DNA of 64,000 nt, taken from contig CAYOBN010000014.1 of assembly GCA_964402175.1 (NCBI GenBank), forward strand, positions 18,770 through 82,769, in the 5' to 3' direction. The stretch is from JAWKUK01 sp964402175. GTDB taxonomy: Bacteria; Planctomycetota; UBA1135; GCA-002686595. Positions 34,689-45,055 of this stretch are shown in pieces. The notes under the pieces are model-generated. The model saw nothing but the letters and a program-made list of their open reading frames with translations. It was not told the origin of the DNA and did not search any database. How positions within the stretch are numbered: position 1 is the stretch's first letter; each line of letters begins with the position of its first letter. Both the position numbers and the translations under genes were made by a program.

Positions 34689-36167
34689 TCAGAACTTCGG
34701 GCTGTCGACCTGCAGGTCCTCGAGCATGCGCAGGACGACCCGGACGACGCGCGAGGCTTTGTCGTAGTCGATCTTGTCCGCGGTGTCCGTGACCTGGTGG
34801 TAGTCCTCGTGCACGTCCGTGAACAGGAACGCGACCGGGATCTTGAGGTTCTTCGAGAAGTTCGCGTGGTCCGAGCGCTCCCAGTACGCGTCGGCGCTGC
34901 CGATCCGCGTGAAGCCCTCGACCGGGCCGTGCCGCTCGACCGACTGGGCGAGCAGGTTGTACGCCTTGTGCTTCGACGTCGGAGTCACGAGGAGCTGGTC
35001 GGGAGCGTTGCGCCCGATCATGTCGATGTTGAGGTTGCAGAGCGGCTGCGTGCCTTCGGGCAGCGACGGGTTGAGCGTCCACGCACGCGAGCCCCAGAGC
35101 CCTTTCTCTTCGCCGGAGACCCAGATCAGCATCACGCTGCGGCGCATCGGCCCGTAGGCCGCGAGCGCGTCCGCGAGCGCCAACATGCCCGTCGTGCCGG
35201 ACGCGTTGTCGTCGGCCCCGTTGAACACGTCGCCATCGCTGTCGCGCACGCCGACGTGGTCATAGTGCGCCGAAATCAAGATGACCTCGTTCTTCAGCAC
35301 AGGGTCCGAACCCGGCCAGAACGCGCAGACGTTCTCGAGGATCGCCTCGCCGCGCGAGGCGTAGTCGCAGCGCTCGGCGAGCCGCGCGCCGAGCGCAGCG
35401 CCCGGGGTGCGCTCGACCGGCAGCGCCTTGGCGAACTCATCGGCGATCCGCGGCGCGAGGTGCACGATCGGGAACCCGGCCGCGTCTTCGCCGCGCCGGC
35501 CGCCGGTCAAGCGCGTCTTGCGATAGGTCTCGTTGCGCTTGCTGAGCTCGGCGTACTGGCGCTCGACGTCGCCGAAGGGCAGGACGATGACGCCGACAGC
35601 GCCCGCGCCCTCGAGCGCGTTGAGCGCGCGGCGCGACGGCATCTTCTCGAGCGGCTGCAGGACGACCCACTTGCCCGAGGCGGTGAGCGCCGCAGGGTCG
35701 AACTCCTCCGTGCCGCCCCAGATGACCTCGCCCGCGACCTCGCGCTTGCCGAAGGCACCTTGGGCGAGGAAGTAGTCGCGCGCCCACTCGAGGGACATCG
35801 CGCGCTCACCGAGGGTCAGCGTCGCGCCCGTGTTGGCGACATCGAGGCCGATCTGCGGCCACGGGTATTCGTAGAGGAAGCTGCCGTTGCCGCCGCCCGG
35901 CTGGAAACCCAGCCGCTGCACGCGCGAGCGCAGGTAACGCGCCGCGATGCGCTGCTCGGGCGAGGGTGTATCGCGCCCGCGCAGCTCGTCCGACGCGAGG
36001 AAGAAGAGGTCCCCCTTCATGCGCTCGGGGTCGACGTTGTCGAGCGCGCGCTGGAGGGCGGGCGGCACGGCATCCTGCCGCGGGGTCAAGGCAAACGCTG
36101 CAGCGCCACAGAGCGCCAGCACGCAGAGGGGCGCGAGGACGCGCGGAAGCGGATTCGAAAGGTGCAT
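34689..36167 (-). CDS. Exported M28 family metallopeptidase
   Basis: This 492-residue protein has a signal sequence (LPRVLAPLCVLALCGAAAFA). A PA-type domain precedes the peptidase core. The M28 two-zinc site is complete: ISAHYDHVG with His301; NGADDNASG with the bridging Asp (about 319-320); SGEEKGLWGS with the catalytic and metal Glu (353-354); NIDMIGR with Asp382; and DYHQVTDT with His457. M28 enzymes are aminopeptidases or glutamate carboxypeptidases that degrade exported or environmental peptides. It ends 51 bp before the start of the MoxR-ABC operon on the same strand and may be read with it. Confidence 0.92.
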   Translation of the reverse strand: MHLSNPLPRVLAPLCVLALCGAAAFALTPRQDAVPPALQRALDNVDPERMKGDLFFLASDELRGRDTPSPEQRIAARYLRSRVQRLGFQPGGGNGSFLYEYPWPQIGLDVANTGATLTLGERAMSLEWARDYFLAQGAFGKREVAGEVIWGGTEEFDPAALTASGKWVVLQPLEKMPSRRALNALEGAGAVGVIVLPFGDVERQYAELSKRNETYRKTRLTGGRRGEDAAGFPIVHLAPRIADEFAKALPVERTPGAALGARLAERCDYASRGEAILENVCAFWPGSDPVLKNEVILISAHYDHVGVRDSDGDVFNGADDNASGTTGMLALADALAAYGPMRRSVMLIWVSGEEKGLWGSRAWTLNPSLPEGTQPLCNLNIDMIGRNAPDQLLVTPTSKHKAYNLLAQSVERHGPVEGFTRIGSADAYWERSDHANFSKNLKIPVAFLFTDVHEDYHQVTDTADKIDYDKASRVVRVVLRMLEDLQVDSPKF

Positions 36168-36278
36168 CGGATGGGCTCTCCAGGGATAGGCGGGCGGCGA
36201 GGATACCGCGCGCGGCGCCGCCGCTGGAGGCGCCGACGCAGTCGTTACGAAGAGCGTGAGTCGGACTCGGGGCCCCGA

Positions 36279-38885
36279 TCAGCGCGGGGCGCAGCAACCG
36301 TGACTGCAACCGCCCAGCGAGCTGGCCTCCCCGAAGCCGGCCCCCGGGACTTGCGGAGCGGTCTCGAAGAGGGCCCCGAACAGCGTCCCGATCGGCGGCC
36401 CGGGCGGCAACGCGGGGATGGCCGAGCGCTCCAAGGGCGCCGGCGCGAGCGAGCGCTCGAGGACCCGCTGCAGCGTGCGCGCGAGCGGCTGCTGCGCCGG
36501 CAGCCCCTTCATTCCCGCGTAGAGCCGCGCCAGAACGAGCTCCAGCGCGTCCTGCACGGGACCCGCGGCGCGCGGGTCGAGCGCGGCGCGGCAGAGCTCC
36601 GCGACGACGACGCGGCGCACGACGTCGCGCAGCGCGACGAAGCGCGCCGATTCATCCGCCGGTGCAGCGCCGAGGACGATCACGCCGAACGGGCGCAGCA
36701 CTTCGTCGAGTCCGGGCAACGAGCTGTCGCGCCGGTTCTGGTCGTAGATGCGCAGGAGTCGGGTGGGCTCCAACAGCTCCGCTGCGGTCGCACGCGCGAG
36801 AGCCGCCGCCGCGCCGAGGGCGTCGAACGTGGCGCCCGCGCCTCCCGCGAGGTCCTCGCGGCTCGGCTCGAACCCCGGCGGCAGCGGCGCGAGCATCGCG
36901 ATGAGCTCCTCGGGGATGTCCAGCACGTCAGGCTCCAGCGTCGTCAGCAGCGCCGCGAGCGCTTCGCGCTGGCGCGCCCCATCGATCGGGCGCACCTCCG
37001 CGGCGAGGTTGTTCGCGAGGGCGTGTTCGAACTCGACCCCACCGACGACCTTCGCGGCCGCCGTCACCATGTAGCGGTGATGGAAGTAGAGCGGCGTGAA
37101 GACACGCTGCAGCTCGCCGAGCGGCCGCTCCGGCGCGAGGCTGCGGCGACCGAAACGCGCGAGCGCCACCTCGCGTACCCGCAGCGCGTCGGCGAGGCCC
37201 ACGACCGGGTCCGCCCCATCGTCCCAGAGGCTCGCGCTGGGCAGCGCAGCGCCCGCCGGGCGCGCGTCGTCGTCGGAGTGGTAACGCAGCCCGCGCTCGG
37301 CGGCGCTGCGCAGGAGCGCCTCGCGCTCTTCGCGTCCACGGCGGCCCTCCGCCGATTCGCCGTAGAGGTGCGCGATCGCGTAGCGATCCCACACACCGAT
37401 GCCGACGCCGTACGCGTCCGACAGGTCGAGCCCGCCGTCTTCACGCAACTGCACCCGCGGCGCGGGGTAGTCCATGACGGACGCACGCCCCGCAGCGCTC
37501 GCAGCGAAGTTGTGCGCCAGGCCGAGCGCGTGCCCGACTTCGTGCGCCGCGAGCTGCCGCAGCCGCGCGAGCGCGACGCGCTCGGGGTCATCGCTCGCGC
37601 CGGTCCCCGTGCGATCGGCCCCGACGAGGCCTTCGAACAAAAGGCGATCCTGGCGCACGCGCTGCGAGCCGAGGGTGACGTGCCCTTTGATGATCTCGCC
37701 GGTGCGCGGGTCGTGGACGGGGTTCCCGTAGGACCAACCGCGCGTCGAGCGGTGCACCCACTGGATGACGTTGTAGCGCACATCGAGCGGGTGGGCGCCT
37801 TCGGGCAGGAGCTCGACGCGGAACGCGCCGCGGAGGCGGGCGGCGTCGAACGCTTCGGCCCACCAACCGGCCCCTTCGAGGAGCGCGGTGCGGATCGGCT
37901 CGGGGGCGCCGCGGTCCACGTAGAACACGATCGGGTCGACGAACGGCGATTCTGCCGACAGCGGGTCGATGCGCGTCAGGCGGTGGCGCAGGGCGAGGCG
38001 GCGCTCGAGCGGCGCTGCGATCGGCGCCGCGTGATCGATGTACGTGAGCGCAAGCGCTCCGGCCCGCGGGTCGTAGTCGCGCGGCGCGTAACCCGCCTGC
38101 GGCAGGCGGACGAACGAGTGGTGCTGGACCAGGGTCAGCGCCGTCGGATCGGGGGTGTGGGCGCGGACGCGGGGGCCGGGGTTCTCGCTCGTCAGCGTCA
38201 CGAGCGCGTCGAGCTCCACGTTGTCGGGGAATACAAGTGTATTCGCAGCGAGAAGGAGCGAGCGCGCGGGGTCCACCGTGAACGCGCCCTCCCCGCTCGC
38301 CGCGAGCGAACGCGCGACGCCGTACCGGTCGCCGACCAGCCAGTCCGTCACATCGACCGACAGCCCGCCGTCCGGCAGGACCGTCACGGCGTCCGTCGAC
38401 CAGAGCACCGAGGTCGCGTACGAATCGCGTCCGGCGCGGCGCTCTTCGGGGTCGGTGGACACGGCGCGGTACGCGAGGTTCGGCGCCTCGACGAGCACGC
38501 GCGGACCGATGCGACGGAAGCGCACGAGGCGCGCGGGCTGCAGGGCCCCGCGGTCGAGGCCCAGGTCGTTCGAACCGACCCCGGTCGTGATGCCGACGAC
38601 GTGCAGGACCTCGAGGGCGAGCCCGTCCATGTCCGGGGGCGGCAGCTCGAAGCGCACGCGGCCCGCCGCCGCATCGAGCGCGACCGGGAAGAGCCCCATC
38701 AGGCGGGTGAGCGCCTGTGCCCCGGGCTTCGCCGTCGCTGCGCTCGGACCGGCGCCGGGGCCCGCGCTGGAGGCCGAAGTCGGAGCGGTCGGTGCCGCGG
38801 CTGCGCGCTCGGTCGCAGGGGCCTGGCACGCGACACCCAGGAGGATCAGGGCCGCGCAGAGCGCGGAGAAGGAGGGAGGACGCAT
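36279..38885 (-). CDS. Zinc-dependent metalloprotease lipoprotein (metzincin-like)
   Basis: This 868-residue protein begins at ATG 38885 with a lipobox signal (LILLGVAC, Cys20). A long N-terminal region (about residues 60-440) has the style of the DUF5117/DUF5118 zinc-protease family. The metal site is HEVGHALGLAH (residues 448-458), followed by SVMDYPAPRV as the Met-turn-like segment, so the metzincin pattern HExxHxxGxxH is intact. The C-terminal part of about 300 residues is mostly helical and ends in HGCCAPR. Likely a large envelope protease for protein nutrition or processing. It is divergent from the glycosyltransferase at 38913 across only 27 bp. Confidence 0.85.
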   Translation of the reverse strand: MRPPSFSALCAALILLGVACQAPATERAAAAPTAPTSASSAGPGAGPSAATAKPGAQALTRLMGLFPVALDAAAGRVRFELPPPDMDGLALEVLHVVGITTGVGSNDLGLDRGALQPARLVRFRRIGPRVLVEAPNLAYRAVSTDPEERRAGRDSYATSVLWSTDAVTVLPDGGLSVDVTDWLVGDRYGVARSLAASGEGAFTVDPARSLLLAANTLVFPDNVELDALVTLTSENPGPRVRAHTPDPTALTLVQHHSFVRLPQAGYAPRDYDPRAGALALTYIDHAAPIAAPLERRLALRHRLTRIDPLSAESPFVDPIVFYVDRGAPEPIRTALLEGAGWWAEAFDAARLRGAFRVELLPEGAHPLDVRYNVIQWVHRSTRGWSYGNPVHDPRTGEIIKGHVTLGSQRVRQDRLLFEGLVGADRTGTGASDDPERVALARLRQLAAHEVGHALGLAHNFAASAAGRASVMDYPAPRVQLREDGGLDLSDAYGVGIGVWDRYAIAHLYGESAEGRRGREEREALLRSAAERGLRYHSDDDARPAGAALPSASLWDDGADPVVGLADALRVREVALARFGRRSLAPERPLGELQRVFTPLYFHHRYMVTAAAKVVGGVEFEHALANNLAAEVRPIDGARQREALAALLTTLEPDVLDIPEELIAMLAPLPPGFEPSREDLAGGAGATFDALGAAAALARATAAELLEPTRLLRIYDQNRRDSSLPGLDEVLRPFGVIVLGAAPADESARFVALRDVVRRVVVAELCRAALDPRAAGPVQDALELVLARLYAGMKGLPAQQPLARTLQRVLERSLAPAPLERSAIPALPPGPPIGTLFGALFETAPQVPGAGFGEASSLGGCSHGCCAPR

Positions 38886-38900
38886 GGGACCCCTGGAAGT

Positions 38901-38906
38901 TACGCT
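38901..38906 (+). promoter_or_regulatory. -10-like box TACGCT, 6 nt before ATG 38913
   Basis: TACGCT then six bases then ATG, in the 27-bp divergent gap next to the protease gene. There is no room for a leader, so a leaderless mRNA is implied. Confidence 0.4.
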
Positions 38907-38912
38907 CCGCGC

Positions 38913-40496
38913 ATGACCACCGCACGCGGGTCCGGCCTCGATCCGACCCTGGAGACCAATTTGGTGTCCCTTCGTGAGCGCGACGAGGAGCTCGTCCGCC
39001 GCCTTCTGCTCCCTGTCCGGGGAGACCACGTCATCGTCGGCGGGCCCAACCCGAGCCTGTATCGGAGCCACCACACCCTCGAGGAGTTCACGGTCGCGAG
39101 CCAGGACCTCGAGGCGAGCGTCGCGGACGTCCGAGACGGCGACGAGGTGTTCCTGTTCGGGGTCAGCCTCGGCGAGCAGCTCGCGCACCTCTTGCGGACC
39201 CGCCCGACGTGCAAGATCACGGTGTGGGACCGCGATCCGTGGCTGTTCCGCTTGACGCTGCAGCGCCAGGACTATCGCCATTCCCTGCGGAGCGGGCGCG
39301 TGCGCTTCGCGCTCGGCGCGGACCTCGTGGGCCAGTTCGACGGCCTCGCCGCGAAGCGCCTCGTCGTGCACCCATTCTTCCGCCACCAATACGCGGAAGA
39401 GCTGCAGCTCGTCACCGCCGCCGCCGCGGGGCAAGTGCCGCGCGGACCGTGGACCGCGCTCGGCATGGGCGGCTTCGTGGTCAGCGACGTTGCAGAAGCG
39501 CTGCGCGCAGAGGGCCACGCTACGTTCCCGTTCGAAGTGCAGCGCTGGGCGCCGGAAGAGACCGCCCTCGCGCTACGCCGCCTGCGCCCGTCGCGCCTCG
39601 TGATGGTGAACTACGTGCGCGAGGTCGCCGAAGTGTGTGACGCCGAGCGTGTGCCGCTCGTCGTGTGGGAGATCGATCCGTCGACAGACCGCACCGCCAC
39701 CGTCGTCGGCTCCGGCCAGAACGTCCGGCTGTTCACGTACCGCGATTCGAACGTCGCGCTCTACCGCACGGCAGGCTTCCCGCACGTCGTGCACTTGCCC
39801 CCCGGGAGCGACACGACGAAGCGTCACCCCGTCGAGCTGACCGACGACCAGCGCGCTTGGTTCGGCGCAGATGTCTGCTTCGTGGGCTCTTCGCTCGCGG
39901 GGCCAGCGCGGAAGTACCGCAAGCTCTTCCTGCAGCTCCACGCTTCGTTCGACTCGATCGGTCAAGAGACCTTCGAGCAGACCGAGGCGCGCCTCGACGA
40001 GATCCTGGCGCTCGAGCGCATGGACTACTCGACGTCGCGCATCATCGAGCTCGTAGAGGAGCGCTTCGCCGACTTCCTGGCCGCTGCGCGCAGCCAGCAG
40101 ACTCAGGTCGACCCCGCGAAGTGGGTCGCCGAGATCGCCGCCTCCGAGAAGCGACTGCACTACGTCAACGCGCTCGGCCGCTTCGGCGTGCGTGTTTGGG
40201 GCGACCGTGAATGGGAGCGCGTCGAGTCCATGGGCGGCGGCGCCCGCTATCTCGGCACCGCCGGTCACGGACGCGAGCTGACGCTCGTCTACAACGGCGC
40301 ACGCATCCACGTCGACATCAACCGCAGCTATCAGACCGACGTCATCCCGATCCGCGTGTTCGACGTCCTGGCCTGCGGCGGCTTCCTGATCGCCGAACAC
40401 TCTGCGGAGCTCGCGGAGCTGTTCAAGATCGGCGAAGAGCTCGAGGCGTACCACACACTCGACGAGCTCGAGCAGAAGGTCGAGCACTACCTGGCC
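38913..40496 (+). CDS. CgeB-like glycosyltransferase, cut by assembly gap
   Basis: At least 528 codons run from ATG 38913 into the N block with no stop. The C-terminal visible part (from about residue 430) matches the CgeB/Glyco_trans_1_2 domain: LVYNGARIHVDINR, DVIPIRVFDVLACGGFLIAE and LEAYHTLDELEQKV, in which nucleotide-sugar binding is expected. The N-terminal half includes LVSLRERDEELVRRLL and FLFGVSLGEQLAHLL and is like the DUF3880-type partner domain. Such enzymes decorate surface glycans, flagella or spore coats. It faces a GT-C glycosyltransferase that enters the gap from the other side, suggesting a glycosylation locus. Confidence 0.8.
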
Positions 40497-40596
40497 NNNN
40501 NNNNNNNNNNNNNNNNNNNNNNNNNNNNNNNNNNNNNNNNNNNNNNNNNNNNNNNNNNNNNNNNNNNNNNNNNNNNNNNNNNNNNNNNNNNNNNNN
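40497..40596. other. Assembly gap, 100 N
   Basis: Exactly 100 N, the usual scaffold placeholder, so the true distance is unknown. Both flanking genes are cut. Confidence 0.99.
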
Positions 40597-42423
40597 CGCG
40601 CCGCGCTCTGCGACGAGTTCGAACTCCGCGGGCATTGCGTCAGGTGGACCCAGGAGCGCGGCCAGCGCGCTGCCCGCGCGGCGTGGGTCGGTGTCTGCGG
40701 GTAGTCCGGCTGCAAAACGGGTCGCGCGCAGATCGACGAGCGTCCGCGCATCGAGCAGCAACCACTCGCACCGGACCTCGGTGCGCATGTACGCCGCCAG
40801 CGCTGCCGCGTCGGCGCGGTAGAGCCGATCGAAGAAGCGGTGCACACGCGCACGCGCCGCGGCGGTCTCCCACTTCGGTTGCAGGACGATCGGCCGGTCG
40901 TGATCCGCGAGCAGCGCTGGCCCCAGGAGGAAGTCCGTCAAGACGGGCTGGCCAGCGGGCACCGTTCGCTCCACCAGCGCCACGAGATCGCGGCGCTCCT
41001 CAAGCGCAGCGAGCGGCCGGTACCACGGGACGCTGTGGCGCGTCACGAAGCCCGCCCAGAGCAGCGCTTGCAGCGCCACCAGCGCCACGGCGGCGCTGCG
41101 CCCGAAGCTCGCCTGACCCGCGCGCGCCATCGCGCGCGCCGTGAACACGAACGCGATCGGCACAGCGAGCGCCGCGAACGCTGCGGCGCGCTCGGCCAGC
41201 ACAGCGAGCCCCACCGTCGCGAGCAGCGCGACGACGACAGCCAGCGATCGAGCCTGCACCGCCCGCCGCGTGAGGACCGCGACCAGCACCCCCGAGGCCC
41301 ACAGCGACGCGACGACCAAGGGCGCGCCGAGCTGCGCGACGAGCGCCGCGAGGCCGAGCCCTTCGAAGGGCCCTTGCCACATCAAACGCACGTCCGGCGC
41401 GAGCCGCGTCGGGTCCGCGGGCAACACACCGCCGTGCTCGAGCTTCGCGAGGAGCAGCGCGCCGACGTGATCCAAGTCCGCGCCGACGATGGCGCGCCGC
41501 ACGAGCGCACCTGAGGCGAGCACGCCGAGCCCTGCTACGCCGCGGATCCGACTGGCGCTCTGACGCGCCGACAAGAACAGCGCGGTCGCGCACGTGACGG
41601 TCGCGGGGAACGAAAACGCGACCCCTTTTGCACGGGCCGCGGGCACGAGGAGCGCTGCGACCGCGAACGCTGCGGAACCGAAGGCAAAGAGGCGCGGTGC
41701 CGCGCTCGAACGCTGATCTCGGGTGAGGCTGAGGCCCGCCGCAGCGAGGGCCAGCGCCAGCGCGTTCAAGCCCACGCCCGCACCGTGCCAAGTCGCGGCC
41801 GCGGCGGCGGCGAGGATCCCCGCGAGCGCGGCGTAGCGAGTTCGCTCGGTGCGCGCCGCGCGCGCGCTGGCCCAGGCCGCCGCGGCGAGCAGGGGCAGCG
41901 AGAGGTCCTCGCGCATGAAAGCGAGCCCCACCGTGCGGTACGCCGCGGGAAGGACGGTGTAGAGCAGCGCCGCCCCCAGCGCCGCGCGGCGCGAGCCGAG
42001 GAGCTCGACGGTTGCGAGATACAGCGCGAGCGCCACTAATGCGGCCGTCAAGGCAGCGACGACGGTGGCGACGACGTGCAGCGGGGTCTCGGGCGCGAGC
42101 CGCGCCGCCGCTGCGATCAGGAACTCCTGGCCGACGGAGAACTCGCGCCAGACATCGGTGGCCTCGGGCCACGCGATCCGCGGATCAGCGCCGAGCGCCG
42201 GGGCGCCGCCCTCTTGCACGCGGCGCGCGAGGTACGCGAGCTCCGCGGGGTCCGAGCGCAACATCCCGCGCGGGTCCGCGGCATCGAAGCCAGGGTCTTC
42301 GAAAGCGAGCTGCACACGCAGCACCGCGCCGAACAAGACGAGCGCGAGCGCTCCCAGCAGGGCCAGCAAGCCAGCCCTGGCCGAGCGACGCGCAGGTTCG
42401 GTCACGGGAGGCGGCGCAGGCAT
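40597..42423 (-). CDS. Polytopic GT-C-type glycosyltransferase, cut by gap
   Basis: At least 609 codons from ATG 42423, with no stop before the N block. The first loop after helix 1 contains Asp residues (GFDAADPRGMLRSDPAELAY) and EFSVGQEFLIAAA, and then about 11 hydrophobic segments follow with MREDLSLPLLAAAAW between them. The first-loop acidic motif and a large final soluble domain (from about residue 480) fit the GT-C fold of STT3/AglB or related enzymes that use lipid-linked sugars. I cannot tell whether protein or lipid is the acceptor. A TATCCT box lies about 10 nt before the start. Confidence 0.65.
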
Positions 42424-42457
42424 CGTGCCCGTGAGGATAGTCGATCGCGGAGGGCGC

Positions 42458-43591
42458 TCAGCCGCCGAGTAACCCGCCGAAGCCGCCGCTCTCGCCCGTC
42501 AGGGGCCGCCGCAGCGTCAGCTTCTTGCCCGCCTCTTGGCCAGCGCCGAAAGCTTCGCCGCGCTGGCCCCCGCCGCGCTGCGTCGTGCGGATGCGCGGAT
42601 AGTGGTAGCGATAGAAGGCCGTGAGCGCGGGATCCCCGCGCCACACGAGCGCGTTCTCGCCCGCGAGGCGCGCAGACTCCTCGGCCGCGAGGCGCTTGCG
42701 GAAGCCGACGACGACGCCCTCGAAGAACTGCAGGCGGTCGCGGTCGCCCGTGATGCCGTTGCGCAGGCGGTGCTCGCGCCAGAGCCCGGGCAGGACGCTC
42801 GAGATGTACGCGTACACGTATTCCGCCATCGCGAGGTTGGCTGGCGTGCCGAAGACCTCGTAGGTGCTGCCTTCGATGTCGAGGCGGCTGTCGTAGCTCG
42901 CGACTTGGATCACCTCGACGAAGAAGAACTCGGGCAGGAGCCCGAACAGCGCGGACTCCCAGCCGTGCCGGCGGCGGCTCACACCGCCCATCGTGCGCGA
43001 CTCGAAGCCGCGTGCGCGGTTCGCTGCGACGACCTCGACGTTGTACTCCAGCATCAGCGCGCGCGCCTTCTGCACCGCCGAGGCCGCTTCGTGTTCGTTG
43101 GGCGAGTTACCGAGCGCGAGCAGCTTCGCGATGCGCCGCATCAAGCGCTCGGTCCCTTCGCTCTCCGTGGGCGCCACATCGACGCCATCCGCCGGCTGCC
43201 CCAGCCCATCGGACACCCGCACCCGAGCGGCGGGGTCCGCGCGCAGGATCTCGCACGCCTGGCGGAACGCGCGGCCGTGGGCGGTCTCGTCGTGCGCCCG
43301 GAACACCTCGTCCGTGAGCTGGTGCGCCATCTCGTGGCGCAGGGTCGCGAGCACCGCGTGCCAGCTATCGCGGAAAACGTGCCCGTACGAGATGCGCAGC
43401 TCGCGGGTCTCGGGGTGCCACGACCCCAGTCGCTGGCCCATCGAGCACACTTGGATGACCGGGGGCACCATGCGCCCCTTGACGTACATTTCGTTGTAGT
43501 CGCGCCAGGCATCGGCGAGCCGCCAGGCAATCGCCTGGCACCGCATGCGCTCGACGTAGTCCTTCGGATAGCTCGATTCGTCCACGGACAC
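42458..43591 (-). CDS. SprT-like and DUF2786 domain protein
   Basis: The frame is open to 43732, but that part would overlap the divergent hydrolase gene; GTG 43591 (or 43585) is a more likely start, giving about 377 residues. The N-terminal half has an SprT-like zinc site, RHEMAHQ with a downstream AHGRAF histidine. The middle carries the DUF2786 block MRRIAKLLALGNSPNEHEAA and VQKARALMLEYNVE (about residues 150-190). The C-terminal half is a domain of unknown role with an RRR and Gly-rich tail. SprT-type proteases act on DNA-protein crosslinks in eukaryotes (Spartan), but the bacterial role of this combination is not established. Confidence 0.75.
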   Translation of the reverse strand: MSVDESSYPKDYVERMRCQAIAWRLADAWRDYNEMYVKGRMVPPVIQVCSMGQRLGSWHPETRELRISYGHVFRDSWHAVLATLRHEMAHQLTDEVFRAHDETAHGRAFRQACEILRADPAARVRVSDGLGQPADGVDVAPTESEGTERLMRRIAKLLALGNSPNEHEAASAVQKARALMLEYNVEVVAANRARGFESRTMGGVSRRRHGWESALFGLLPEFFFVEVIQVASYDSRLDIEGSTYEVFGTPANLAMAEYVYAYISSVLPGLWREHRLRNGITGDRDRLQFFEGVVVGFRKRLAAEESARLAGENALVWRGDPALTAFYRYHYPRIRTTQRGGGQRGEAFGAGQEAGKKLTLRRPLTGESGGFGGLLGG

Positions 43592-43645
43592 AGGATCTAC
43601 GATCTCTCGGTGTGCGTCCAACCCGGAGGCGCCGATACTGCACGC

Positions 43646-45052
43646 ATGGGTCGCCTGACCGCCCTCCTGTGCTGCGTCGCCCTGCTGCCCCCGTCCGTCC
43701 GCGGCGCCGCCGCGCAGGACCTCGGGGAACACGGCGACGGCGCGAGCGCCCTCCCGGCGCGCTTTCTGCCCCTCGTGGCCCCGTGGGTGGACCAGGGTTT
43801 TTTTCCCGGGATCGCCGTCGGCGTCGCCTCACCGGAGGGCACGTGGCTCGCAGGTTTCGGCGAGACGGCGCTCGGCAGCGGGGTCGCGCCCGACGGCGAC
43901 ACGCTCTACGAGCTCGGCTCGATCACAAAGGTCTACACCGGGTTGCTGCTCGCGGACGCGCACCTCACCGGCGTCGTGCGGCTCACCGATCCGCTGGCCG
44001 CGCACCTGCCGCGCGGCACGGCGGTGCCGTCGGTGGCGGACCGACCCATTCGGTTGGTGGACCTCGCGACGCACGCGTCGGGCCTCGCGCGGCTCCCTTC
44101 GAACCTGCGCGCGGATGCGGCGGATCCGTACGCGGCTTACGGCGCCGCGGAGCTCTACGCGGGCCTCGCCGCAGCGCGCCCGACGCGCGCGCCCGGCGAG
44201 GCGTACGCGTACAGCAACTTCGGCGCCGGCGCGCTCGGCCACGCGCTAGTACGCGCGCATGGGTTCGCGGACTACGAAGCGCTGACGATCGCGCGCCTGT
44301 GTGTCGTGCACGGCTTCGATGACACGCGGGTGCGGCCGACGCCGGCGCAGATGGCGCGGTTGGCGCCGCCGCACGATGCGGCGCTGATGCCGGGCAAGAG
44401 TTGGGGTTTCGACGCGCTCGCGGGCGCAGGCGCCCTGCGCGCGTCGACGCGCGACCTGGTCGCGTTCGGGCGCCTCTTCGTCGCGGGCGCGCTGCACACC
44501 CATGCCGCGGCGGCGGCGCTGACGCTCTGTGAGCACAGCCGAGCGCCGGGCGGGCCTCCGATGGGCCTCGGCTGGCACTTCCAGGACCGGCTCGAGGGCC
44601 TCGGGCGCGTCGCGTTCCACGAAGGCCAGACCGGCGGTTACCACTCCGTGTTGCTCGTCGCGCCGCAGGAGCGCATCGTCGTGACGTTGCTGACGAACGC
44701 GCCCGTTCAGGGGCTGGGTCGGCTCGGCGTGGCGCTCCTGCGCGCCGCGGGTGGCCTCGCCGTCGAGCCCGAGGCGATCACGCCCCGCGGCGCCACCGCA
44801 CCCGAGGCCCTCGCGGAACTGCCTGGCAAGTACCGCGCGGGGTTCCTCGACTCGATCACGATCAGCGCCGAGGACGGGGTCCTGTTCGCGCAGCGCACCG
44901 GCCATCCGCGGGTCCGCCTGCACGCCGTCGGCGCCGACCGCTACGCGTTCCGTGTGCTCGACGGGACGCTGTCCGTCGACCGCGACGCCGACGGTGCGGT
45001 CAACGGGCTCGTGTGGGAGGCCGACGGCGAGCGAGTCAGCGCCAAACGCTGA
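43646..45052 (+). CDS. Exported serine beta-lactamase-like hydrolase (class C/DD-peptidase fold)
   Basis: This 468-residue protein has a signal peptide (LTALLCCVALLPPSVRGAAA). The beta-lactamase/transpeptidase triad is in place: GSITK with Ser92 and Lys95, YSN at 189-191 and a third motif near HEGQTGGYHS. A C-terminal domain of about 110 residues follows (PGKYRAGFLDSI). The class is that of penicillin-binding-protein-like esterases and D-aminopeptidases; the sequence alone does not prove antibiotic resistance. A GATACT box ends 6 nt before ATG 43646. It is divergent from the SprT-like gene. Confidence 0.88.
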   Translation: MGRLTALLCCVALLPPSVRGAAAQDLGEHGDGASALPARFLPLVAPWVDQGFFPGIAVGVASPEGTWLAGFGETALGSGVAPDGDTLYELGSITKVYTGLLLADAHLTGVVRLTDPLAAHLPRGTAVPSVADRPIRLVDLATHASGLARLPSNLRADAADPYAAYGAAELYAGLAAARPTRAPGEAYAYSNFGAGALGHALVRAHGFADYEALTIARLCVVHGFDDTRVRPTPAQMARLAPPHDAALMPGKSWGFDALAGAGALRASTRDLVAFGRLFVAGALHTHAAAAALTLCEHSRAPGGPPMGLGWHFQDRLEGLGRVAFHEGQTGGYHSVLLVAPQERIVVTLLTNAPVQGLGRLGVALLRAAGGLAVEPEAITPRGATAPEALAELPGKYRAGFLDSITISAEDGVLFAQRTGHPRVRLHAVGADRYAFRVLDGTLSVDRDADGAVNGLVWEADGERVSAKR

Positions 45053-45055
45053 GGC

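Noticed and set aside
33159..40496. A plus-strand frame open for over 7 kb
   Set aside because: It runs antisense through the MoxR operon's first genes, the M28 peptidase and the metalloprotease genes. Its translation is Arg/Ala/Gly-rich without domains until the real glycosyltransferase at 38913, so it reflects GC-rich codon bias of the opposite strand.
43646..45052. Calling the serine hydrolase an antibiotic-resistance beta-lactamase
   Set aside because: The SxxK and YSN motifs are shared by esterases and DD-peptidases; the sequence does not show which.
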